Assembly (NCBI RefSeq): GCF_020509005.1
Contig: NC_063016.1
Span: 1,798,001-1,862,000 of the forward strand
From: Fulvia fulva
Lineage: Eukaryota > Ascomycota > Dothideomycetes > Mycosphaerellales > Mycosphaerellaceae
Direction of reading: 5' to 3'
Length of the DNA stretch: 64,000 nt
A program made the position numbers and the translations under genes. Positions 32,807-43,406 of this stretch are shown here, piece after piece (position 1 is the first letter of the stretch; the number at the start of each line of letters is the position of its first letter). Below the pieces are notes generated by a model. The model made no database searches. It was not told the DNA's origin and worked only from the letters and a program-made list of their open reading frames with translations.

Positions 32807-35800
32807 TTAGCCCCCGCTCCTAGCCGGTCTCGTCGCGCTGCGTCGTGTCCTCTCTTCCTGCACTGCTCCTACTAGGCGGTACTGTTCTAGCCAGCCCTTC
32901 TCTAGTATCCAGTTCGTAATGCGCCGTAGGTCTTCAGCGTTGTTAAGAAGTGCCCCAATCGTCCGGTTCCTCGCCTTTGCCATCCACTCCCCCCTTCCTA
33001 GCGACCACCTCGGACAGACGAGGAGTGCGTGCCGTACGTTCTGGGAGCGATAGCCGTAGGGGCAGCTAGTATTCGTGTATCCTAGAACCTTCCTCTATGA
33101 TAGGTACCCCTGGAGGCCGATGTGTTCGCTTCGCAGTTGGGTTGCTATGCTACTCTGTGCCCTCGTAAGGCGGTAGTAGATGAGCTTCGGGGGGTGCTTG
33201 ACCGCGGATTTTGTAGCTGACCATTCCTTAGGTTGTCCCGCTGGCTGAGGGCGTCCACTATGCCCTACATCCTGGTTGTTCCACCTCTCTTTCCATAGTT
33301 GCTCTACAAACGATTTCTCACCTTCCCATTGTGTTGCTAGCTGTTCGTCCCTTGCCCGGTAGTTCGGCTCGTTTCCGGGTCGAATGCCCTTGTGCGCTAG
33401 TACTAATTCGCGGGCCCTTGCGACTGCACTGGCGATGACCTTCTATACTGGGTACTGTGCCGACTTGCCTAAGTAGGAGGTCCGTAGTCCCTGGATGTAT
33501 AGGTCGATCGGCGGTATAGCGGTCTCGTGCTCAAGCATCCTCGTTGGTGTCGACTTATATGCCCCGGTGACCTTCCTTAGGCATTGGTTTTGGATCTTCG
33601 CTAGCGGCGCGACGAGTCCCTTCGATGGGCAGGCCCTCTCGCCTAAGGACCACACTTGGCTGCTATAGGTAAGGACTGGCCGTACAATAGCCGTATATAG
33701 AAGTCGTGACTGCCGGAAGTCCGCCCCCCATGTGGACGCAGTGAGCCTCTGGCATGATGCTATATTCTGTTCAGCTTTCCGTAATATTGCCTGTACGTGC
33801 TTCCTCCACCGTAGCGCCGGGTCCACCCATAGTCCGAGGATCCTGAGCTGAGTTGCCGGGTTAGTCGTGTGCCCCTGTATCTGGATAGAAACTTGCATAT
33901 TGTGGAACCGTGGCCGGCGCGTAAAGTGTATCCGATTGTACTTTTCTGGGGCAAACCGAGCCCCGTGCCTCCTAGCCTAGTCCTCGTAGATCTTGTGCTT
34001 CTCTTCTAGTAGCCTATAGTTCTCCTTAGTCGAGGAAGACTACGCTAGGATGTTTATGTCGTCTACGAAGCCGCTCGTAGCGGTGTTCTAGGATTCTAGG
34101 GCTAGGAGTAGCGTCGCTATAAAGAGGAGGAATAGGATAGGTACTAGCGTTAAGCCTTACGGGATTCTAGTATAGACTACTTGAAATAAGCTTTTATACT
34201 AACCGACTAGGATCGACGTACTACGGTTTTAGAGGTAGGACCGTACGAAGTTAATAAGCCACTCAGGGAGTCCTTTCGACCTTAGGATGTAGAGAAGCCG
34301 CGGGTGTGACACGTAGTCGAAGGCTCCCGATATGTCTAGGCTAAGTAAGGAAGCCACCTTGTCCCTATTCTTATACCAGATGGCCTTTACCTGAGAGGTG
34401 ATAAGTTCTATCGCGGATAGCGTCGATCGCTATGGGCGCGCACCTATCTGGGTGTCCGGGAGTAGGGAGAGTTCCTCTGCCGCCTCGGAGAGTCTCGTTG
34501 CAACCAGCTTCTCAAGCGCCTTCCCAAGAGTGTTAAGGAGCGCAATTGGGCGGTACGACTTCACCTGCGTATAGTCTTCCTTCTGCGGCTTGCGTAGGAC
34601 CACTTTCGTCGATTGTTTAAAAGCTATCGGGTGGTATCCGGTCTGTAGGCAGGCGTTGAAGATCGCTGCAACTGCTGGGGCTAGTTGATCTCTACACTTC
34701 TTTAGTAGCTCGTTTGGGATCCCATCCGGCCCCGGGGCTTTCTTCGCCGGCAACTTCCTCAGCATAGCGGTAACTTCTCCCTCGGACACCTCCTGTTGGA
34801 CCGCGATGCTAGGGGCTAGGGGAGTAGAGCTGTTTATGTCGCTTAGATCAGCCTCGACTGGGGGTGGGAAGAACTTGCTAGCCAGTAGACGCGCCTTGGC
34901 CTCGGGGTCGCTAACCGGGCCACTAGGCGATTGTAGCGCTGGGATAGAGAAGGAGGGGCCCTGTGTAGGGTCCTGTCGGGCCCATTTCGCTAGCTTCCAC
35001 ATCCTCTCTGGCTTGCCGGCGATTTCTTCCACTGTGGCCCTCCAGCCGACTGCTTTCTCCCTCCGTATTATGGCTTTCTTCTGTTGGCATGCCTCCCTGT
35101 ATACGTTCCAGGCCTCCTCGCTATGGCTGCTCGTCCACACCCGGCGGGCTCTCCTTGCTTCTCTTACTACCGTAGTGCACTCCGGCGTCCAGTATGGTTT
35201 GGACCATGTCGTTGGTTGGGCAAGCGGAACGTGAAGTGAGGTCGCTTTTCTTATTTCGTCTGTCAACCCCTGGACTGCTTCGTCTATCTCGTCTTTACTA
35301 TTGTATTGCTGCTGCGCGATCTGGACTAGCCTCTTAGAGTCATCGAGGTACGCCTGGATGTTGGCCCAGTGGGCCTTTCCCCAGTTTGGCTTAGGGGTTC
35401 TCGCTGGTGTGCGTTGTATCTGTGTCGCAATAGAGGTCCTGACTAGCATGTGGTCTGACGACGCCTCGAGTTCATGTTCGATCCCACAGTAGGTTACCGT
35501 GTGGTAGTGGCTATCTGAGATCCAGGAGAGGTCGATCGTGCCTTGGAGTCCCCCTCTCTTCCAGGTGCCCAGGTCCTTCGGGGTATTGAGGGCAATTGCG
35601 TTGCTCGCCATCAAGTCGAGTACTTCGTCGGCTATAGGGTGCGGCTGCATAAGGCTTTCCTAGGAAGGGTGGTGTATGTTGAAGTCTCCTACTACGATGT
35701 GGCACCCTTGTCTCTTGAGCGCACTGTCTAGGTGTCTGCAGACCCCTAGGTCGCGGCTAGACCTCGAGGCTGGCGGTTGCATGTATAGGTTGTGTATCCA

Positions 35801-36118
35801 GGTGCTACCCACGTGGAGGGAGGTAATATCGCCCCCGCCTTCCTCGTCTGCGTAGTATACTACCTCCCAGTCGGATTCTAGTATGTCCTTGCTGACATAG
35901 AAGTACGTGCGGGGTCTGCCGTCGCCTCGTAGGCATGTCGTGTAGCCTGGTGACTTGCAGGTCGTTAGTCTCTTATAGTGCGGGTTAATCCATAGCTCCT
36001 GGATTGCAAGGACGTGGTGGACGCGCGGGTCCGCCTCGTGTAGGAAATGGTTCTGGACTATATCCTTGCTATGGTTGACGTTATACTGGATGATGCTAAG
36101 CGTGTCGAGGCTAGTCAT
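32807..36118 (-). pseudogene. LINE ORF2: APE endonuclease plus reverse transcriptase (copy B)
   Basis: A single frame of 1104 codons from the ATG at 36118 to a TAA at 32807, with no frameshift, broken only by stops (for example at about 35657, 34430 and 33443). Order: APE endonuclease (IIQYNVNHSKD, AIQELWINP, VVGDFNIHHPS, then ASSDHMLV); thumb/linker; RT (KKAPGPDGIPNELLK, YRPIALLNTLGKALEK, SLDISGAFD, FVDDINIL with the catalytic DD); then a C-terminal cysteine motif CPYGYRSQNVRHALLVC. No RNase H domain was recognised. The stops fit CAG or TGG to TAG changes, so the protein looks recently functional apart from RIP. Confidence 0.85.
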
Positions 36119-37440
36119 CGGTATCGACAATCATTTCCTCTGTATCGTCCTATGTCCTACTGCCCTGTGCGTCCTGGTCTACGCCTATCGGCTGTGTACT
36201 AAAGGGGAGCCGGGCCTGGTTAGATTCCCTCGCCGTAGCTAGTAGAGCACGTGGCCTCCCGTACGCCCTAGGCTGCGCATCCTTTATATCGTTCTCGGCC
36301 CTAGGGCGCTTGTGCCCGACCGCCGCTAGTTAGTTCCGGTGTGGGCTAGCCTCACGGTCGCCGTAGAATCTTGGGGCGACGGTTCTGTTTGTGATTGCCT
36401 TGTTTTTCGCTAGTTTCCGCTGTGGGCATTCCGCACTATACGATGGGTGGTGCCCCGGACAGTTCGCGCACCGTCTCGTAGTCGATGTACAGTCCCTAGA
36501 CATATAGTCTCCTGCACAGTTCGAGCAGGCCTGCTTGTTTGTGCACGTGTAGGTTTGGTGTCCATACTGTTGGCATTTGAAGCATTGGAGGACACGAAAG
36601 GATGAGGAGTGCTTTTCTACTGTCTTGAGGCTGTATTGCCAGACCAGGCCTTGTTCTATCGCTAGATCCGCCGCTTTCGCGTCTTGTAGCCATACTATTA
36701 GCGCCGAGGCCTTCTTGCCTTCTGGCCATTTCCTATGGAGCCAAGTCGCCTTCTGGATTGGAGAGTTAAGAGTGACCGGGTTGTCCTCTTAGAGAGCGCG
36801 TAGGTGACCCTGGTTGGTTGGGTCAAACTCCTTAGGCATGTCGTGGACTAGGATCGTGAATTGTTTCGTTGAGACCTTCGCTGATGCCGCAACCTTAGAT
36901 GCCCACTGTGGCTGTGCCTCTAGGTGCCTCCTAGCAGTAGCAGAGCTAGTATAGATCTGTAGAGTGCCGTTGGACTGTTGGTTCACTGCGACCACCCCTA
37001 GTTGGTTGATTCGTTAGGCGAGCTCCTTGTTCGATAGCTTCGCAACTTCGGCCTGGTCTTCCTTTGCTGCAATGCGGATCGTAACTGCATCGTGCGTTGG
37101 GCGGGGGCCTGGTATCGATGCCGCGACCGATGCCCAGCTATGGGGGTGTTGATTCCGGGTGGCCTTGCTAATCGCCTAGGACGTCGTCCTCATTTCTTAT
37201 TGCCCTCGGTGATACGACAGTACAAGCGCCGTGCGTAGCTGAGTGATCATTACCTATAGAGACCGGTAAGGGAGCTGATCGTTAGTTTCCATGCTTTTTG
37301 CGTCCTCTATAAGTTGCTGCCAGTTGTCTTGGGGGGGCTTCGCCTGTAGGGCCGTAGGCGCCGTTAGTGCCGTAGCCTAGGCTGCCATTGCCTAGGAGTT
37401 GCCTAATGTAGCTAGGCACCTCCGCTGCGTTTGGAGCTGA
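36111..37440 (-). pseudogene. LINE ORF1, nucleic-acid-binding protein with three zinc knuckles (copy B)
   Basis: ORF1 of Tad1-like LINEs packages element RNA. The frame read on the minus strand carries three CCHC-type knuckles near 36590-36430: CFKCQQYGHQTYTC (C-x2-C-x4-H-x4-C), then a CSNCAG..DC block, then CANCPGHHPSYSAEC. A basic KRPRAEND stretch follows. Several in-frame TAG codons (CAG or TGG derived) break it upstream. It ends TAG at 36111-36113, inside the sequence ATGACTAG that also starts ORF2. The 5' limit is approximate because the start codon is not clear. Confidence 0.75.
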
Positions 37441-38237
37441 AGAAACAGGGTGAAGAGAGCTTCAAGCTGTCCAGATTGAATGAGGTAGAACTCCCTCAGT
37501 CCTAGGGGCAGTGGCCTGCTTTTTATATCGTTGGAATGGCCTTGATAAGAGCTCTCGAATGTGTCGTGTTTTGGCGCAGAGATCGATGATTCCCTCTTCC
37601 GAGTATCCTTGACTAGTTAATCTATATATAATAATAGTAAATAGCGACTTCGATAGATTTATAAAAGGCAAAGATAAGGACTAAGATACTAAGGTCTACT
37701 TACCCTAGGAACTATACGATTTCGAGGACTATTTTAACCGTTAGGATATATCGAAGATCCTACCTTACCGCTCTAGTAAAGACTATAAAATACACCTTAA
37801 AGATGAAACTAAGTCACCTCCTTTTAAGTAGCTATACGTAATGTCGTCTCGCGAGAATAAGGTAATTAAGAAGTAGGTCGATAGTTAGCTAGAATCTAGA
37901 GCGATATAACGAAGTACTAGCCCGGCTTCTATACTAGTACTAATTATACGTAAACTAGGCGGCGTTCTACGGGTCTATATCGACTATAGAGCTCTTAACG
38001 CCCTTACGGTCAAAAGTAGATACCTAATACCGCTATTCTAAGAAACGCTAAACCGCCTAAATAGGAGGAAGTACTTTACTAAACTCGATATCATCTCTAC
38101 CTTTAACCGTATTCGTATTACGGAGGGCTATAAATAGAAAACTACGTTTAGTACTCGCTATAGTTAATTCGAGTGTATAGTAATGCCTTTCGGCCTATAC
38201 AATACTCTAGGAACATTCTAATTATATATTAACGATA

Positions 38238-41200
38238 AAGGCCATTCTAACGATATATAAAGTAGGCCACTACCCCTAGGACTAAGGGAGTTCTATCTCA
38301 TTCAATCTAGACAGCTTGAAGCTCTCTTCACCCTATTTCTTCAGCTCTAAACGCCGCGGAGGTGCCTAGCTACATTAGGCAACTCCTAGGCAATAGTAGC
38401 CTAGGCTACGGCACTAACGGCGCCTACGGCCCTATAGGCGAAGCCCCCCTAAGACAACTAGTAGCAACTTATAGAGGACGCAAAAAGTATAGAAACTAAC
38501 GATTAGCTCCCTTACCGGTCTCTATAGGTAATGATCACTTAGCTACGTACGGCGCTTATACTGTCGTATTACCGAGGGCAACAAGAAATAAGGACGACGT
38601 CCTAGGCGATTAGTAAGGCTACCCGGAATCAACACCCCTATAGCTAGGCATCGGTCGAGGCATCGATACTAGGCCCCCGCCTAACGTACGATATAGTTAC
38701 GATCCGCATTGTAGTAAAGGAAGACTAGGCCGAAGTTACGAAGCTATCGAACAAGGAGCTCGCCTAACGAATTAACTAACTAGGGGTGGTCGTAGTGAAC
38801 TAATAGTCCAACGGCACTCTATAGATCTATACTAGCTCTACTACTGCTAGGAGGTACCTAGAGGTATAGCTACAGTAGGCATCTAGGGTTACGGTATTAG
38901 CGAAGGTCTTAATAAAACAATTTACGATCCTAGTCTACGATATGCCTAAGGAGTTTGACCTAACTAACTAGGGTCACCTACGCGCTCTCTAAGAGGACAA
39001 CCCGGTCACTCTTAACTCTCTAATCCAGAAGGCGACTTGGCTCTATAGGAAATGGCTAGAAGGTAAGAAGGCCTCGGCGCTAATAGTATAGCTATAAGAC
39101 GCGAAAGCGGCGGATCTAGCGATAGAACAAGGCCTAGTCTAGCAATATAGCCTCAAGATAGTAGAAAAGCACTCCTTATCCTTTCGTGTCCTCTAATACT
39201 TCAAATGCTAACAGTATAGACACCAAACCTACACGTGTATAAATAAGTAGGCCTGCTCGAACTATATAGGAGACTATATATTGACTACGAGACGGTACGC
39301 GAACTGTCCGGGGCACTACCTATCGTATAGTACGGAATGCCTATAGCGGAAACTAGCGAAAAACAAGGCAATCACAAACAGAACCGTCGCCCTAAGATTC
39401 TACGGCGACCGTAAGGCTAGCCTATACCGGAACTAACTAGCGGCGGTCGGGTATAAGCGCCCTAGGGCCGAGAACGATATAAAGGATACGTGACCTAGGG
39501 CGTACGGGAGGCCACGTGCTCTACTAGCTACGGCGAGGGAATCTAACTAGGTCCGGCTTCCCTTTAGTATATAGCCGATAGGCGTAGACTAGGACGTATA
39601 GGGTAGTAGGACATAGGACGATATAGAGGAAATAATTATCGATACCGATAACTAGCCTCGACACGCTTAGCATTATCTAGTATAACGTTAACTATAGTAA
39701 GGATATAGTCTAGAACCATTTCCTACACGAGGCGGACCCGCGCGTCTACTACGTCCTTACAATCTAGGAGCTATAGATTAACCCGTACTATAAGAGACTA
39801 ACGACCTATAAGTTACTAGGCTATACGACATACCTACGAGGCGACGGTAGACCCTATACGTGCTTCTATGTTAGCAAGGACATACTAGAATCCGACTAGA
39901 AGGTAGTGTACTACGTAGACGAAGAAGGCGGGGGCGATATTACCTCCCTCTATATAGATAGTACCTAGACATATAACCTATATATACAACCGCTAGCCTC
40001 GAGGTCTAGCCGCGACCTAGGGGTCTATAGACACCTAGACAGTACGCTTAAGAGACAAGGGTACCACATCGTAGTAGGAGACTTCAATATATACCACCCT
40101 TCCTAGGAAAGCCTTATATAGCCGCACCCTATAGCCGACGAAGTACTCGACTTAATAGCGAGTAACGTAATTGCCCTTAATACCCCGAAGGACCTAGGCA
40201 CCTAGAAGAGAGGGGGACTCTAAGGCACGATCGACCTCTCCTAGATCTTAGATAGCCACTACTATACGGTAACCTACTATAGGATCGAATATAAACTCGA
40301 GGCGTCGTCAGACTATATGCTAGTTAGGACCTCTATTACGATATAGATATAACGTATACTAGCGAGAACCCCTAAGCCAAACTAGGGAAAGGCCTACTAG
40401 GCTAATATCTAGGCGTACCTCGATGACTCTAAGAGGCTAGTCCAGATCGCGTAGTAGCAATATAATAGTAAAGACGAGATAGACGAAGTAGTCTAGGGGT
40501 TGACAGACGAAATAAGAAAAGCGACCTCACTTTACGTTCCGCTTACCTAACTAACGACATAGTCTAAACTATACTAGACGCCGGAGTGTACTACGGTAGT
40601 AAGAGAAGTAAGGAGAGCCCGCCGGGTGTAGACGAGCAGCTATAGCGAGGAGGCCTAGAACGTATATAGGGAGGCATACTAATAGAAGAAAGCTATAATA
40701 CGGAGGGAGAAAGTAGTCGGCTAGAGGGCTATAGTAGAAGAAATCGCCGGCAAGCTAGAGAGGATGTAGAAGCTAGCAAAATGGGCCCGACAGGACCCTA
40801 TACAGGGCCCCTCCTTCTCTATCCTAGCGCTACAATCGCCTAGTAGCCCGGTCAGCGACCCTGAGGCTAAGGCGCGTCTACTAGCTAGCAAGTTCTTCCC
40901 GCCCCTAGTCGAGGCTAATCTAAGCGACATAAACAGCTCTACTCCCCTAGCCCCTAGTATCGCGGTCTAATAGGAGGTGTCCGAGGGAGAAGTTGCCGCT
41001 ATACTAAGGAAGTTACCGGCAAAGAAAGCCCCGGGGCCGGATAGGATCCTAAACGAGCTACTAAAGAAGTGTAGAGATGAACTAGCCCTAGCAGTTATAG
41101 CGATCTTTAACGCCTACCTATAGACCGGATACTACCCGATAGCTTTTAAACAATCGACGACAGTGGTCCTACGTAAGCCGTAGAAGGAAGACTATACGTA

Positions 41201-43130
41201 GGTAAAGTCGTACCGCCTAATTGCGCTCCTTAACACTCTTAGGAAGGCGCTTAAGAAGCTGGTTATAACGAGACTCTCCGAGGCGGTAGAGGAACACTCC
41301 CTACTCCCGGACACCTAGATAGGTACGCGCCTATAGCGATCGACGCTATCCGCGATAGAACTTATTACCTCTTAGGTAAAGGCTATCTAGTATAAGAATA
41401 GGGACAAGGTAGCTTCCTTACTTAGCCTAGACATATCGGGAGCCTTCGACTACGTATTATACCCGCGGCTACTCTATATCCTAAGGTCGAAAGGACTCCC
41501 TAAGTGGCTTATCAACTTCGTACGGTCCTACCTCCAAAACCGTAGTACGTCGATCCTAGTCGGCTAGTACAGAAGCCTATTTCAAGCAGTCTATACTAGA
41601 ATCCCGTAAGGCTTAACGCTAGTACCTATTCTGTTCCTCTTCTTTATAGCGACGCTGCTCCTAGCCCTAGAATCCTAGAACACCGCTACGAGCGGCTTCG
41701 TAGACGACATAAACATCCTAGCGTAGTCTTCCTCGACTAAGGAGAACTATAGGCTACTAGAAGAGAAGTACAAGATCTACGAGGACTAGGCTAGGAGGCA
41801 CGGGGCTCGGTTTGCCCTAGAAAAGTACAATCTAATACACTTTACGCGCCGGCCACGGTTCTATAATATATAAGCTTCTATCTAGATATAGGGGTATACG
41901 ACTAACCCGGCAAATCAGCTTAGGATCCTCGGACTATAGGTAGACCCGGCGCTACGGTAGAGGAAGTACGTATAGGCAATATTACGGAAAGCTAAACAGA
42001 ATATAGCATTATACTAGAGGCTCACTACGTCTATATAGGGGGCGGACTTCCGGTAGTCACGACTTCTATATACGGCTATTATACGGCTAGTCCTTACCTA
42101 TAGTAGTCAAGTATAGTCCTTAGGCGAGAGGGCCTACCTATCGAAGGGACTCGTCGCGCCGCTAGCGAAGATCCAAAACTAATGCCTAAGGAAGGTCACC
42201 GGGGCATATAAGTCGATACTAACGAGGATACTTAAGTACGAGACCGCTATACCGCCGATCGACCTATACATCTAGGGACTAACTTAGGCAAGTCGGCACA
42301 GTACCTAGTATAGAAGGTTATCGCTAGTATAGTCGTAAGGGCCCGCGAATCAGTACTAGCGTATAAGGGCATTCGACCCGGAAACGAGCCGAACTACCGG
42401 GTAAGGGACGAATAGCTAGTAATATAATAGGAAGGTAAGAAATCGTTTATAGAGCAACTATAGAAAGAGAGGTAGAACAACTAGGTTGTAGGGTATAGTA
42501 GACGCCCTTAGCTAGCGGGACAACCTAAGGAATAGTTAGCTACAAAATCCGCGGTCAAGTACCCCCCGAAGCTTATCTACTACCGCCTTACGAGGGTATA
42601 GAGTAGTATAGCAACCTAACTACGAAGCGAACATATCGGCCTCTAGGGGTACCTATTATAGAGGAAGGTTCTAGGATATATGAATACTAGCTGCCCCTAC
42701 GGCTATTGCTCCTAGAACGTACGGTACGTACTCCTCGTCTATCCGAGGTAGTCGCTAGGAAGGGAGGAGTAGATAGTAAAGGCGAGGAACCGGACGATTA
42801 GGGCACTTCTTAACAACGCTAAGGACCTACGGCGTATTACGAACTAGATACTAGAGAAGGGCTAGCTAGAATAGTACCGCCTAGTAGGAGTAGTATAGGA
42901 AGAGAGGATACGACGTAGCGCGACGAGACCGGCTAGGAGCGGGGGCTAACGGGGTAGAGACATAGACTACGTACGTTTAGAGGGAAAGCTAATCTAGATA
43001 AGGAGTAGTCGGGGGCGGGAAGGGTTTTCACCTATTCGGGTTTCCCTTTGTATATAACAATAGATATATACCTATATAGGCCGGATAGGGTCCTAGAACA
43101 GGGGAATGACAAATCTATCTATCTATCTAT
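38238..43130 (+). mobile_element. LINE (Tad1-like) copy C, 5'-truncated, heavily RIP-mutated, inverted
   Basis: Same LINE family on the plus strand, opposite to A, B and D. It begins about 100 bp inside the full-length 5' end (AAGGCCATTC) and ends in (ATCT)n at 43130. No clear target duplication was found. It shares with copy A a 10-bp deletion (about 42284 here) and an unmutated patch (about 41530-41800). It forms the right edge of the first repeat block, a few hundred bases before the FHIP gene. Confidence 0.88.
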
Positions 43131-43152
43131 ATTTTATCTTATACTTGAGATA

Positions 43153-43380
43153 CTAGTATTCTAATACTACGGGGTGTAGTATAACGACGACGAGTAGCTT
43201 CGAACTGCGGCGTATTTTGGTTATTTCACAAAAGTCGTTAACGGTCGTCCGTACTTGACCGGTGAGAGGATCGGCCTTTGTTACCGGCCCGTACATCCGT
43301 CGGAAGTCCTCCGCCTGGATCACTTGCAGGACTGCATTTATGATTTCGCTACCACCTCGCGCAAGAGCAAGAGACAACAC
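43153..43380 (-). pseudogene. Possible truncated gene at the repeat/gene boundary
   Basis: A 75-codon minus-strand ORF starting at 43380 runs towards LINE C. Its first ~55 residues look coding in composition (GGSEIINAVLQVIQAEDF, RRMYGPVTKADPLTGQV), whereas the last part lies in boundary DNA. It may be the first exon of a divergently oriented gene cut off by the repeat block, or a chance ORF in the FHIP promoter. No family was recognised. Confidence 0.25.
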
Positions 43381-43406
43381 TCACATTGAACGATGCTTGA
43401 CATGTG

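Larger units (their letters stand above)
32630..37622 (-). mobile_element. LINE (Tad1-like) copy B, full length, lightly RIP-mutated
   Basis: Least damaged of four LINE copies here; minus strand, about 5.0 kb, inserted in Gypsy element 1. Perfect 15-bp duplication TATATATAATAATAG at 32615-32629 and 37623-37637. The 3' tail is (GATA)n rather than poly(A). It encodes ORF1 (zinc knuckles) and ORF2 (APE-type endonuclease, reverse transcriptase, C-terminal zinc motif), overlapping by 8 bases. Stops are almost all TAG, as expected from CA-to-TA change. One internal patch (about 33965-34255) is far more mutated than the rest. Confidence 0.93.
28814..38237 (+). mobile_element. Gypsy LTR retrotransposon 1 (5' LTR, gag, protease, part of RT), nested and truncated
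   Basis: The 5' LTR (28814-29007) is followed by a decayed gag-pol on the plus strand full of TAG/TAA stops. Reverse transcriptase is readable at about 37940-38237 ([36 protein letters not shown] blocks, Gypsy style). LINE B is inserted at 32630-37622 between the protease-side region and RT. The element stops in the middle of RT at 38237, where LINE C begins. No RT catalytic core, RNase H, integrase or 3' LTR is found after LINE C, so the 3' half is missing from this locus. Confidence 0.8.

Noticed and set aside
34806..35234. 142-codon plus-strand ORF in LINE B
   Set aside because: Antisense of the ORF2 reverse-transcriptase and linker region.
43110..43130. (ATCT)n microsatellite considered as a telomere-like or CRISPR-like repeat
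   Set aside because: It is the 3' tail of LINE C; the same tail begins LINEs A, B and D.
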